Shown here: positions 20,839-34,154 of the stretch, piece by piece | How the letters are laid out: every line of letters begins with the position of its first letter | Numbering within the stretch: the first letter of the stretch is position 1 | Source of the DNA: Selaginella moellendorffii | Taxonomy: Eukaryota > Streptophyta > Lycopodiopsida > Selaginellales > Selaginellaceae | NCBI RefSeq assembly: GCF_000143415.4 | Contig: NW_003314311.1 | Span: forward strand, 124,001 to 188,000 | DNA: 64,000 nucleotides | Direction: 5' to 3' | Notes under the pieces: model-generated | What the model was told of the DNA's origin: nothing | Database searches by the model: none | What the model saw: only the letters and a program-made list of their open reading frames with translations | Translations under genes and position numbers: made by a program

Positions 20839-23800
20839 TATCAGCAAGTGTATTTCTGTCTATAGGTATCCAAGCTTTATTGTGAACTGTTAAAGTTCCT
20901 CTAATAGCTTTTTTGCCTAAGATTGCATAAAATTTTAACAATTGTCTAGTAGGTAGAATTTTATAAATCTTTTATAAGTTATAATACTGGGGATTTACTT
21001 CTAACTCAGATAGATAGACTATTTCTTTATCTAGGAAAAATCTTAGTACTATTTTCTTTATATCCACAAATATAAGTCTCGCTTACACTGTGTATTTATA
21101 AAGTAATTTAGGTGTATTATCACACTTTATTTGACAATAGTAAAGGTATTGGGAGTCAAAATTCTATATATCTTGAGTAGAATATTGTTAAGTACCTCGC
21201 TTGGTAATTTGTCGAGTTGTTTAAGTAATTTCATTGAACCTATCATTTGTTGGCATAATTAAGCACACAAAATAGTTTATTTTTTGTTTTTTTATATTTT
21301 TGCCTAGTCATATAAAGTGGGGATCAACCAACTTTTGTGTGGGTCTATAAGCATAATGTATGTTTTGATAGGTGTGATGGATTGCTGGTAAATATTTTTA
21401 TTTTGTTTACTCCGATTCCCTCATTCAACTTCTATCAAGATTGTGGAGGGTCATTAATCCTCAATCTCTCCACCTAGATGCGTAGGAGGACCTTTCTATT
21501 TTGCCTATACTTAGTGTGGTTAAAATTAATTTAGTGCAAGGCCTCTGATGCATAATAGCCAATTCTAGAGTAGCCTGCCTACTTCACAGTGGGTCTTACC
21601 CTTTGGCTTACAACCAATTTTGCATTTAAAATTATGAAATTAGAAAGAGTGGTATATTGCTTTTGGCAAATTCTAGGTAAACCTCTTTTAAACGGATCAA
21701 CACTAAAAGCTAATTTGAATGGGGGGTGGAGACCATTCCATGAAATTGCCTTGTACAATTAACATAAGGGTTAAAATATCTAGTGCATGATAGCATATTC
21801 TAGATCAATTTCATTGTGGAATGACATTAGGTGGTTTTTCAAGCATATAATAGCTAATTTGTGGAAGATTTTGTTTCAGATCTAGACAAAAATTATTTTT
21901 CAAGGCAGATTTCTCTCTAGCTTCTTTACCAATAGGTGACAATAGTCAATATAAATCTCTACTCAAGCTTGTTTGACAAATTCTTAAGTTTTGCAAATTC
22001 TTAAGCTTTGCAATGTATTTCAAAATTTTTAGAAGTGTCTGAGGTTATTTCACAATTTTAAATAAAACCCTTTTTTATATTTCAAAGCTTGTTCTAGTTC
22101 TTTAGAGATCAAAGTAACAGTAGTAGTGTCTCCAAGACTTAGGCATAACAACAAGCTTTACAACTCTTTATTTTGTGTTTATAGCGTGAAGCTTCTTGAT
22201 TGCTTCATCTAGCAAAAGCTCAATTAACATGGGGTGATTTATGCATTCCAAACGTATGCAGAAATTGAACTATAACTCTTACTGAGGTAGTTGTATAAGT
22301 TTTCCTACATAAAAAATATTCACTAGGTGGAAATTCTCTCTTGTGAAGAGATACATACATTTGTGAATCACATCTCATAAAGGGTGGTTCATGCCTTGCA
22401 AATAGTGTTTCATGCCTAGAGTGCTTAATATTTCCTCTAGCAATTGAGCATTGCTTAATTAGTTTGAAGGGTAAATTTTCACATCTATTCACTTGTATAT
22501 TTGTTCTTTATCTATGCCTTACTTTAGGAAGTATGGGGCATATTTCATGTGATTGCCCTTGATTCCTCCTTATGGGGTTAGATATGATGTGAGTGCTCTC
22601 AAAATTTATAGGAAAGTGACACCTTTCACATTGAACAGTGTTTGTAATCTCAAATATTTGAGTAATCTCTCTATGTATAAAAGATGAGTCTTGATTAATT
22701 AGCTTAGGTGTACTAGGTACAAAGTAACATATTGAACATTAAATATAATAATGTTTTGTGCTTTCAAGATGTCTCACCATGTAACCATATCAAGAAAAAA
22801 ATCTTGTAAAAACATATGACACTACTCTTGAAGTGCTGAAGGCCATCCCTCTCTAGTAGGAAGATCTAAAATTTCATATATAGGGATCTTTAGTTTAACT
22901 TCATTATAACCCCTAATAGAAAGAGGATTGTTATGTGGAGTTCAACTGGGTTTTACTTATTTATTCTCTATAAAATTATTGAGTACAGTTTTGACATGCT
23001 TGAAACTGGAAAAGAGCAAATGGGGCTAGAGTTGAACTAAAGTTTGAGTTCACATCTGTTGTAGTCTATATAGCCGAAGCCCCTAATAGGGAATTTGAGG
23101 GACTTAGGGGGGTATATGTTCTATTGCTTGTTATATAGAGGTGAAGATGGAATATTGGTATAACTTAGGGATGGAGATAGAGATTGATATGAAATATTGA
23201 GGGGTAAGTACAAGTAGCGATGACTTTCCTTTTACCCATTCCTATATAAACCTTTTAGCTTTGCAAGGAGCTTAACAGAAAAATTATGATAGCTATAATT
23301 TTTCTTGGTAATTTATATACTAAATTTTGTCTTGGGAATGAGGTTTATTTATTATGACATTGATAATACTTATATTCTTGAAATATCTATCTCAGAGATA
23401 AGGCTTCATAACCAAATGTTGCTGCACCATTGTAGGAGGATGTGAAGCTCCACTCCTATAAGGCCCCCATCAAAGGTATTAAAGAAACTCCTAGCCGTTT
23501 AGGAGAAATTGAAATCCAAAAGTGGAAACACTTCCTTCAAGGGAAAAAAGGAAGAGGAAGGAAGAGAGCCCCATATGATGCTACTGTAGTGCATGTGTTA
23601 CTACTGCTGTCCTCCACACTCCCTCCTTCGCTCCTCCTCCCACTCTCTCCCTAGTGCCTTCTTGCTCACTCTTGACACTTAGAAGGTTTTGGTTTTTACG
23701 TTTTGGCTAACAATTGAGTTGGATACCACAAATGACTCCCAAAAACATTGTGAAAATATACCTTGTTTTTCTCATATAAAAGGATTGGGATATAATCAGG

Positions 23801-24872
23801 TAAGTAGAGTTTTCTATATAAAGTATTGTATAAATTAAAAATACCATAAACAATTTTATAGAGTAGATTTGTTAGTGCTCTCCTGTGCTATTCATTTCTT
23901 TATTTCTTTTGCTCTGTATTATTGTTTTAGAAGTAATAAGAGCATTTTTATCAATAGTGACAGTGGTTTTCACATTCTTAAATGGGTAAAAAGGACTACA
24001 AGTGTAATATGAAGATTGTGGTAGTGAAATAAAGTTAACATTCTCATATTCTCTTGCATTACAACTCTTATTTATAAATGTTTTGTTTTTCTTACTTCTA
24101 TTAAGTTATAAGAATTTATGTTGAGGTGATCCTAATTTAAAATTATAGGTAGAAGGAAGTTAGTTGAGTTTTGAAAACTTAAATATTTAGAGTGAGAGTC
24201 ATTCTTTCTCTAGATTGAAAATTTTTCCAAGGATTTCTTTTAGGTATTTTTAATAGCTGATCTATTGATTATTTTGCTCAAAAACTATTCCTTTTTTGTG
24301 AGTTATTGCAAATTAGTGAAGGTTTTAGAGTCGACTTTTGTTAATTTAGACCTTAGTAAATAGTTTGTATGATGCAGCTTGAAAAGGATATTAACTTTTG
24401 GGGTTAAAACAATTGAGTTGGATAGAATCTAAAGTTGGTATAAAGAAATGGTTGTTGCATTTTTCAAGAAAAATAATCTTTATGTTTTTCTTTGTAGTGT
24501 CAGTGGTAAGTTGCACCTTGTATTTCATTAGACTTTATGAAAGTAATGAACTCTCACTGATCATGATTTAGTCTTGGCAACCCTACGCTTCAGTTGAGAA
24601 TAGTGATGTCCAACTTAGTTGTTTGCAATTGAGGTGTTAGTACCTATATTATAGCCTTGTTGATTAAGAGGTTATATATTTGTGTAAGTCTATTTCATGG
24701 TCTTCACTTTAGTTTAGGCTAAATGTTGATCATTTATAGCTAACCGCTTTAGTTGTGCTCAAAAGTTGTTGGCTAAATATAATTAGATTCAACTAAACAT
24801 TTGTCCATACTTATCCATAAGCTTTTATATTGTATCTAGAGTATTACCTTTTTGTTAGACAAGTATGAAATT
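20839..24872. other. AT-rich intergenic DNA without a recognisable gene
   Basis: Four kilobases with only short frames on either strand (for example 22220-22492 minus and 23442-23654 plus), none with a family signature. The left end (20839-20941, minus strand) is an open frame continuous across the Cassandra target site, product unknown. The C/T-rich stretch around 23600-23650 is the only compositional oddity. Confidence 0.45.
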
Positions 24873-25845
24873 GTCGCAAATGTAATTGTAGGTATCAAAA
24901 GTTACTTGTTAGCAAGTTCTTTTGGGTATTCTTTCTTTACTACCATGACAACAAAAAATCGATATTGCTAAAACCCTTATCAATCCTTCTTGTGCTAGTG
25001 GAGTTAATTGGGTATTTCAAATGTACTTAAACCAAACAAGTATAAAAATGGAATTCCTACATACTATTAACTAAGCATACTTTGCCTGGTAAGAAGTCCT
25101 TGTCCCATTGTGTTTTATAGTGGCTAGTGACTAGAACCCTTGCAATATTGAGACTAGTCCCTTAATATTACTAGACGATAACTTATTGTGTTTGCCAAAC
25201 ACTCTTGCTATTATGCTTTTTGTGTTGGTCCCATTAACTATTTATGGGAAATGTTTAAATCTACTAATTAGGCATATCTACGAAATGTAGAGATTGTCCT
25301 AAACAAAATGATGTTGTTTCTACTTCTACATTTACAATTTAGAACCATTTTATACTTAATAAGTTTTTGTGATTGTCCCAAAGACTAACTCATATGACTA
25401 GGGCAAAAGCCTAAAGCATGTGTTCCTCAAGAGGAGGGGGGGTTTTAAATGTATAATAGGGATAATAGGTAAGTCAAGCATTGTCGACCAACCTAGGTTA
25501 TAGTCTAGCTCCTGCTTATGTGTTTGTCCTTGTTTTGCATCCAGCTTGAGTCTAAGCACATGTGGCTCCATTTTATATGCTAGTTTTAGCATTGGGATGT
25601 TAGAAACTTTACGACCGCCCTAACATCACTCCATTCTTTTATTCCTTTGCTTTTTGGGTTGTATGCTCCGAAGTCGCTCAATGTTTTTGTCCTTTCACTC
25701 CTTGGGTTGAAAGCTCAAGAGTCATTCTATGCTTCAATTTCTTTATTCCTTAGCTATATGGCTAAAAGTTTAGCTCTATCTCTTCATTCAGTGGCCCAAG
25801 GCTCTAAACTCAAGTTTTTCTTTGCTATCATTAGCCCATTTTTTT
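24873..25845 (+). repeat. Copy of dispersed ~0.9 kb LTR family
   Basis: It starts attgtcgcaaatgta (compare tgtcacgaatgtga at 60309). It contains the 'cttattgtgtttgccaaacac' block and the 'gggcaaaagcctaaagcatg' block. After a G-run at 25432-25442 it continues with ttttaaatgtataatagg. The same order defines the 60309-61220 LTR, so this is a solo or truncated LTR of that family. Confidence 0.6.
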
Positions 25846-26553
25846 AATGGTTAAGGTTTTTCTTTGTGGGAGTGTGGACCATACTTGAGCTTACGAGCTC
25901 ACGAGTTGAGCTCAATTTTCTACTGTAATTTAAAAAAAAATATTATTAACTTTAAAATATTGGTGAATCTAATAGTTTCACAACTCTCTATACATTATAT
26001 AGATAAAAACTTTCTAAAGGAAAATTCATATTCTAACAATTTAAATATTAATTATATGCCATGTTTATTAGAACATAAAATAAGATGTTTCTAGAAAAAG
26101 TATTCTTGTCACTTCCTCTTAAATCTATACTCTATGTTTTCTAGTTAGTAAATGTCAAGTTTGTTAGACTTTAAAAATTATTAAATTTGAAATAAGATTC
26201 TTTATAAGGCCATATAACCGTTTGAAAGGAAAAAAAAATATTGATGTAGACTTATTGCATATAAAAGAGAAACTTGATTCTTCTCTAGAATACATTCTTG
26301 AAGGGTTTAGCATAGTATAATGTTTAGATTTATGGATCTTCACTTGCACTCATATTCGAAGAAAGGGAAGTACATACAAACATTTATAGGTTCTAATGTC
26401 AGTAATTTTAACTCTTGCAATCTTTCTTCTCAAAGTAGTAATTCAAAGGCTAGAAGTTGCAATAATCATCCCATTGTATAACACAACCAAACCATATAAA
26501 AGAAAGAAAGAGAGGATAGTGAAGATAATAATCACGAGTTAAAGATAAATATA
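25846..26553. other. AT-rich spacer
   Basis: Short frames only, no signature recognised. Confidence 0.4.
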
Positions 26554-26835
26554 ATGATAAAGAGTGTAACAAATTGGGTGGAAAAAAATGTTCTCCTACT
26601 TGTTTTAGAAAATTGCAATTCCATAACTTTCAAGAAATGCTTTATATATTTTCTAACTTTTAGTGAAAACAATGGCGATGATCAATATAATGGTATATAT
26701 ACTCTTGCGACACATTACAACATCACGCACCCGAAAGGTTATTATGAAATATGTTTTGGGTTGGTAAAGATAGAAATGAAGACATATAAGTACTATAGGC
26801 AATATTGTGAAAAGAACACTTGCAAGTATATGTAA
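26554..26835 (+). CDS. Hypothetical 93-aa open frame
   Basis: ATG to TAA, 93 codons, with a fairly ordinary amino-acid mix and five cysteines (for example YYEICFGLV and YCEKNTCKYM near the C-terminus). I recognise no family. It could be the last exon of a host gene or a chance frame. Coding use is not supported by any neighbour. Confidence 0.2.
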   Translation: MIKSVTNWVEKNVLLLVLENCNSITFKKCFIYFLTFSENNGDDQYNGIYTLATHYNITHPKGYYEICFGLVKIEMKTYKYYRQYCEKNTCKYM

Positions 26836-27039
26836 TAAAAAGTGAAATTAAAATTTTTTGTATTAATTATATAAAGTATAATAAGTTTATATTATTGATA
26901 GAGAATAAACATTGATAGTCTTGGAAAATCTAGTTAGCTCCAAAAGTCTTCTACAACTCAACAATAATAAAGCTTTCTTGGTGTATATGAATATCCACTT
27001 TAGGATTTTGGTGCAAGATGTTGATAAAAATATAGTACT

Positions 27040-27227
27040 GTTGGGTTAAGGAGGGGCGCTTCCCCCAACGCTTGCTCAAACACAAAAAATGCTTCAATGC
27101 TCTTTGCAAAATGCCCTCTTTGCCTTTGTGGGGCAAGGGTTTTATACAAGGAAGATGGGGAATATTCTAAGGACCAGAATATTCCCTCTCTTTCTCTCAC
27201 TCTCTTGGTGGCCACGCCCTAACATGC
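27040..27227 (+). repeat. LTR-like repeat start, copy 1 (interrupted)
   Basis: It matches 54691-54880: TGTT(G/A)GG start, 'cgcttgctcaaaca', 'aatgcttcaatgctctt', 'gggttttatacaaggaagat', 'atattccctct' and 'gtggcca'. The homology stops where the large LTR element begins at 27228, so that element was inserted into this repeat. Confidence 0.65.
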
Positions 27228-29016
27228 TGTAAGCGATTAAATTTTCTATTCTACTTTAGTCACTTAACCACACCTTCGACCACTTGGAGGAGTCTCACTT
27301 ACAACCTCCATAAGTCCTATTTTGGACTTGGGCTTGCTAGCCCCAAGAATGGCATCCCCGCCATTCAACCTTTGCACTTGGTCCAAGTGCTCCACGTGTC
27401 CGATCCTATGACCGACACCCCAAGGTACCACCGTCATATCAGCCCATTACGCTAAGGCCATGCCCATTCACCTTGGTCACATCGGTGGTCTGACACCACC
27501 TACATCACAGTCCCCCCTCTCAAAGACTGGGTCATTCGTCCATGAGTGATCATCCTAAATCCACTCCTTAGCATCCTTAGGATGCCCCTAAACATGGGGA
27601 ATAGCCTTCACCAATATCCCCTTTCCGGTCCCTACTAAGTCCCTTTCTGTCCTAGGCTATGTTCGCCAACACTGCCACTGGATCAAGGCCCATGAGCCTG
27701 ACCACTAAGTTTCACTGTCCTCTAGGACTTCCTCACTATGTGACTGTGTCCTTGGTCACCACACTAGAGGGCTACTCTTCTTCCTTTACACAGTCTGGGA
27801 CTTTGGGACAATATTTCGGAACACCGTGGCCCTACACAGCCCTCATGGGTACTCTCCCCACCTTCCGCATTTAGGTGCTCTAGCCATGGGCTTAGAGCGA
27901 GGTTCTGTTAAGCCACGCCTGGTATCCAAGTAGGTAGTGCCACCCACACTTGGACTAGGAGCATCGGCCAGTCGATCTCCCGGGGGAACTAGAGTCGGCT
28001 CTTGAACACTTCACCAAGCTACCCCGCTTGTCGGTCTGTGTTCACTCTAGTCTTGGACTTCCCAATGGGCAGCTCATCACCCAACACTGGGTACAGCCTT
28101 TCTGGGCCAAACTGGCCTTTTCTGGCCAAACTGGATCCACTACAGTCCTCCCCCTACTATACTTTTGGAGCTCACCAAACCCCCCAGGGTCTGGGATACG
28201 AACGCTTTGGGCTTTCACCCTCTCAGACTCGAACTTGGACTCGGACTCGGACTCGGACTTGGACTCGGACTCGGCCTCGGCCTCGGACTCGGTCCCGGTC
28301 TCAGTCTCGGTCTCGGTCTGGGTCTCGGTCTGGGTCTCGGTCTCGGTCCCAGTCTTGGTCTCGACCTCGGACTCCATCTCGGGTCCTTCTCGGACTCCAT
28401 CTCGGACTCCATCTCGAACTCCGTCTCGGTCCACCTCGGACTCCATCTCAGACTCCATCTCAAACTCCGTCTCGGTCCACCTCGGACTCCATCTTGGACT
28501 CCATCTCGAACTCCGTCTCGGTCCACCTCGGACTCCATCTCGGACTCCATCTTGGACTCCGTCTCGGTCCATCTCGGACTCCATCTCGGGTCCATCTCGG
28601 ACTCAATCTCGGATCCATCTCGGGTCCATCTCGGGTCCACCTCGGACTCAATCTCGGATCCATCTCGGGTCCATCTCGGGTCCACCTCGAACTCCATCTC
28701 GGGTCCATCTCGGACTCCATCTCGGACTCCATCTTGGGTCCATCTCGGACTCCATCTCGGGTCCATCTCGAACTCCATCTCGGACACTTCCACGTGTTAT
28801 GTGTTGGTCCTTTTGGGTCCCTTTTTGGAGCCTCGCTTATTGCTTGCTTCATGCTCGTTCTTTGAGCACTCCGTTGGGAGTTCCACTCTTGCTCTCAACC
28901 TTTCAAGTCGGAGCCTTTTAGTCCAAATGTGTTACGCTCGTTTGGCTTTCGCTTTGGCCACTACCACGTGGCACCCTTTCGGCTCCACTTTGGGGCTTAA
29001 GGATTTGTGTCTCACA
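27228..29016 (-). repeat. 3' LTR of the LARD-like element (about 1.79 kb)
   Basis: On the plus strand it runs from TGTAAGCGATTAAATTTT to GTGTCTCACA. Its ends match the solo LTR at 49172-51095 exactly in type. It contains the minisatellite at 28206-28790. Long frames on both strands come from that minisatellite and are not genes. Confidence 0.75.
28206..28790. repeat. Minisatellite, units of 6 and 12 bp (tcggac / tcggactccatc)
   Basis: It begins as a hexamer array (ggactc, then ggtctc variants) and passes into a 12-bp array of the ctcggactccat type, with ctcgggtccat variants. The unit lacks stop codons in most frames, so long artificial frames appear on both strands. The same array occurs at 34030-34540 and, reversed, at 49403-50100, with different lengths. 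Confidence 0.9.
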
Positions 29017-32000
29017 ACTCCACCACCCATAGACGAAGTTCGATGTCCTCATCGAATGGTAAACCCTTTTATAAAGTAACACCTGCAAGTATTACCATTT
29101 ATATCCTTGGCACCCAGCCAATATTTGTCTATGGTTTGACCCCGAAGGCTTGCCATGCCTTGTCCATCCTCTAAGGGCATAGTCTCTCCAACATAGAGAC
29201 TCATTCGGCCACCTAGGGTGGTTTGCTCCCTTTTATTGGTTCAGTTCTCGCTAATCCGTTAGAGACACCTTCTCTAACTCAATTCCATTACTCATTCTCG
29301 AGTAGTCCTAACTTCTATTGACATAACCAATTCATTTTGGAACTTTTAATTTTGACTTCTCGAAGTTAATTTTTTTGGTGTCTTTGACACCTTTCACTGC
29401 ACATATTGTGCAACTTCACTTCCCATCCTAGGAAACTCCCCACTTGAGGGTGCCATTGTCCTCTCTATTTTATGCCACTTTTGGCACCAAGTTCCAGCCA
29501 TCGTAAGTTGTGCTAGAGCTATCCACAGCCCTATCTTTTGGCTACTTCGCCACTCCCTTCCTTGGAGCTTTCACCTTTGCCAACTTGGAGCATTTGGGAA
29601 TCCATCGTTGGAAGCACACTTCCTTTCTCACAATCCATTAGCATCCAATACATTAGTGTTCCATGCCTAACTTTGCCATTTGGATTCCTTTCAATGAACT
29701 CCATGGCCCACACTTGGCCACTAGTTTTTTGCTTTTATCCATTGATTGTTGCACTGAGCAATATAGGATCACTACCTCCATTCTCGATGTATCCTTTTGG
29801 TTCCATGGCAAAAGCTCTACTTTGCTAAGTCTAGTGGGTGCTCACCCTTAGTAGGTCTCTTTAGCAATTTTTGCTATGGGCTTCGTCCACGGCCCAACTT
29901 TGTGACCCTTCCATGGATCTCTCCCCGAGACTACTTTCTTGGACTTACTATACCATCGTATTGGCACAATTGATTTCCCTTTAGGTGTCCTTCTCACTTG
30001 GTCACCTCGACCAAGTCACACCATTATCAATAGTTCAAATTAACACTTTGAACTGGGAATCATATTCCTTAACCCAAACAAAGACCTTGTCTTTGTTTAG
30101 CCACAAGATCACCTGGTGATCTCATCTTGACCCCTTAACAGGTCTATCAATAAGAACTAGGTCTTTTAGACCCTTTTAAATTGTTGACAATGACCCCGGG
30201 GGCATTCCCCACACTTGGCGGTGCACCCAAGCTAGCCCTTCCGGCCAAGGATCCATAGCAACTAAGACTGGGTGTCCCCATCTCATTCACCACGTCCTTA
30301 GTGCCTTTTGCACCAAACTGTTCAAATTAGATATGCCGAACTTTCACTCTAAGCAATCTAACCGTGCATCACGACTCCGGGGCATCCCCCGCTTGGCAGT
30401 GTGCCCAAACTAGTCTCTTTACTAAGAGTCCATGACCACCGAAAAATGAGTGTCCTTATATTCCAAACCATCACCGTGCCCTAGTGAATTGGGACTCGAA
30501 CCCAAGCATTAGAGGGTCGGGACTCGAACCCAACCTCCATATATCCATTTACGGACGGCATCACATGGGATACCTGGCGTGACTCCCCACGCCGGTGCAC
30601 CAACTTATATTTAAAGTGCGCTACAGATCACAGCTTAGGAACCTAGTTCCTCCGCATTGCCAAATCCTCTCACTTGACATGTTTTGTGATCATGCATGGA
30701 CTCTTCCATGCTCGGCCCCCTGGGCCACCCTTTTGAAGTTGGCACCTTCAACTAAGGGATTTGTTCCCCCCGACTTGCCAATCTCGCTTGGCAAGTCATT
30801 CGGCCACCGTAACATGGTTCATGCATAAGCATGAAAGTCCTTAACTATCAACTTTCGTTCAAACTCTTTGAACACTCGGGAATTACTTCCCCAATCTTGA
30901 TAGCCTCGGTTCATGGCAAGCTTCAAAACCACTCTTCTGCTGCGCCACTCTGATTTCGCGTGTTCTATGAACCATTTACACTTGGTTAACTAGGTACTTA
31001 ACTACCTAGGGGAACGTTCAAGGAACTTTGTTCCTTGGCTTGCTAAGGCCTCTCCTTTCGCAAGCTTGCCAATTACCATATAGTCTAACATAGACAATCC
31101 CATGTTTTAGACTCTTCATGGCATCCCGGTCGCTAGTAACAACATGCTTGAGCACCCACTTGATTCTCCACTCCCAACTTGCATAACCACCCTTGGTCAT
31201 GCCTGTCAATTTCTATAGTTCGGTTCTATCCCTAGACTACTTGCCTTTTGGCCTCATACATTTCCTTCGGTCATTCTCCTCCAGACTAGGAAGATAGCTT
31301 TGCACTTTCTACCATGCCTTGGCAAGTATTCATAAGGATGAACCTACTCGACAGCCTAGGGAGTGGTTCCTCAATCCGGGTTTGCTCACCTTGTAATCTC
31401 ACACACTAGGATCACCGTTGCTACTTATGGGCTTTTATATGCTCATCACTAGCCTTGCCAAAATCCCTCTTTGGCTTTGTCTAATTTGGGTAGATGGACT
31501 TCTCCTGTCTCCACAACCTTGGACATTTGGATAGCACCTCTTATCCTTCATTCGCTAGGGACTTTGTCCCTTCCATTGCCCTCATGACACCAAATACCCC
31601 TTTCTGGTGTTCTAGAGTGTTTGGGTATCCCAATAATGGCCTCTTTGACAATGAGCATTCCCTTTTCGACATTGACTTACTATATCGTAACATAAGCAAT
31701 TTATCCCTTATAAGGGTATATCGAACTTCTTTATCCCAATAAGAAGTCTTAGGTAGTTGCCTTCTACCAGTTTATAAATTATTTTGCATCTTTTGCTTAG
31801 TTGCCTCATAGTTATCAAGTCCTACAACTTATTGCTGGTGCTTCCACACCTCCATCATTATCTGGGTCACCACACTCTAACCGCATGCCTTCCAACTTAG
31901 GCTATGCTATTCCCATTTCCATTGGGATTCCTCTGGAAGGGGTTCTCATGAACCCACCAACTTGACCTCAAGGCAACACGCCTTGGCACCTTCGGTGTCT

Positions 32001-33052
32001 CCACACCATCGGCTCCACGAGCTTACCTTTATGACACCTCTTACTTGTGTTTAGGTATTTTTGCCAAGACTAATATGGTTGTCTCTTAGGCCAATTATCC
32101 ATTAGCATTGCACCATAGAGTTCATGCACAACTTTGTGTCAAAGTTGTTTTCTTCCGGGAAACTTTTTCCCACGACTTTAGCATGGCACCTTCTGCCATC
32201 AATGAGATACATATTGCTCTTATTCTTGGATCTCAAGATCTTCCCCATCCTTCATGGGGCACCACACACCTCAGTCCAAATGCTTTCCTCAAGCCCTTAG
32301 GATTATTCCTTGACTCTATTGGAGTCATTGAACCTTTTGCACTTTGTTAATCTGACGACCTATGAGGTCCTAGTTTTGAGGTGCTAACTCACTAGAATAC
32401 AACTCCTTGTATTCATGTCCTACTCACAAGGACCATCTTTTGCAAGTGTTACTCCGACACTTGATTTGTTCTCTAGGGGCAACCTTTCACCCCTTAGGAC
32501 CACTTGTCCATGTGATGAGAATACCAGCTCATCCTCTAAATACACCCCCAACTCCTTGGGTTGTTCCAGCATTTATTAGAGGTAGTTCCGGCTACCATTT
32601 CAAGGACTTGTGTCCTTTTCTGTATTTGACCTTCCGCGGTCATTACTTCTGGTCTCAAATTCATGAGCACCAGCCTCAACTTCATGAGGGTAATCTTGTG
32701 ACTCCTTTAACGTTTTGGAATCTCTATCTTCCTTGTGATCCCAACTATAGTTGTTTACCACAACTACATTAGCCAGTTTGTTAAGTCAAATGCTCATCTG
32801 GATCACATCCTCAACTCAATGAGGAAAACCTTGCATTGTTCCCAAGATCCCAAAGTCGTTCCATCATTGGCCCTTTTCTATCCACCACCTTGTCTACAAG
32901 TCCACACATGAACTGTAGTGGAGAGGCATGTCTTCCCGACTTGCTACTCCTCAAGGACAAGCCCACTCCTAGGACCTTCCGATGCCAACACTAGTGGTGA
33001 TATACTTCAGCACCAATAAAAGTCAGACTAAGGAACAGCTTCGATACCAAGT
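29017..33052 (-). other. Internal region of the LARD-like element
   Basis: 4.0 kb with many short frames, none with a retroelement domain. Composition is more GC-rich than the AT-rich host DNA on either side. Plus-strand phrases such as cttggcac and ccaagt recur irregularly. Nothing more can be assigned. Confidence 0.55.
33037..33050 (-). other. Primer-binding site of the LARD-like element
   Basis: The minus strand reads TTGGTATCGAAGC immediately inside the 5' LTR. This is one or two changes from the tRNA-Met complement TGGTATCAGAGC and defines the direction of the element. Confidence 0.7.
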
Positions 33053-34121
33053 TGTAAGCGACTAAATTTTCCATTCTACTTTAGTCACTTAACCACACCT
33101 TCGACCACTTGGAGGAGTCTCACTCACAACCTCCATAAGTCCTATTTTGGACTTGGGCTTGGTAGCCCCGAGAATGGCATCCCCGCCATTCAATCTTTGC
33201 ACTTGGTCCAAGTGCTCCACGTGTCCGATCCCATGACTGACACCCCAAGGTACCACCGTCATATCAGCCTATTACGCTAAGGCTATGCCCATTCACCTTA
33301 GTCACATCGATGGTCTGACACCACCTACATCACAGTCCTGCCTCTCAAAGACTGGGTCATTCGTCCATGAGTGATCATCCTAGATCCACTCCTTAGCATC
33401 CTTAGGATGCCCCTAGACATGGGGAATAACTTTCCCCAATATCCCCTTTCTGGTCCCCACTAAGTCCCTTTCTATCCTAGGCCGTGTTCGCCAACACCGC
33501 CACTGGATCAAGGCCCACGAGCCTGACCACTAAGTTTCACTGTCCTCTAGGACTTCCTCACTGTGTGACTGTGTCCTTGGTCACCACACCAGAGGGCTAC
33601 TCCTCTTCCTTTACACAGTCTGGGACTTTGGGACAATATTTCGGAACACCATGGCCCTACACAGCCCTCATGGGTACTCTCCCCACCTTCCGCATTTAGG
33701 TGCTCTAGCCATGGGCTTAGAGCGAGGTTTCGTTGAGCCACGCCTGGTATCCAAGTAGGTAGTGCCACCCACACTTGGACTGGGAGCATTGGCCAGTCGA
33801 TCTCCCGGGGGAACTAGAGCCGGCTCTTGAACACTTCACCAAGCTACCCCGCTTGTTGGTCTGTGTTCACTCTAGTCTTAGACTTCCCAATGGGCAGCTC
33901 ATCACCCAACACTGGGTACAACCTTTCTGGGCCAAACTGGCTCCACTACAGTCCTCCCCCTACTATACTTTTGGAGCTCACCAAACCCCCCAGGCTCTGG
34001 GAGACGAATGCTTTGGGCTTTCACCCTCTTAGACTCAAACTCAAACTCGGACTCGGACTCGGACTCGGACTCGGACTCGGCCTCGGCCTCGGTCTCGGTA
34101 CCGATCTCGGTCTCGGTCTCG

Positions 34122-34154
<33 letters not shown>

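Noticed and set aside
27659-27874. 71-codon frame repeated at 33484-33699 as a conserved small gene
   Set aside because: Both lie at the same position of LTR copies. Conservation reflects LTR identity, and no coding signature is seen.
28002-29079. Several long overlapping frames (up to ~300 codons) on both strands
   Set aside because: They come from a stop-free 6/12-bp minisatellite inside an LTR. All frames read low-complexity repeats, and none has a domain or start context.
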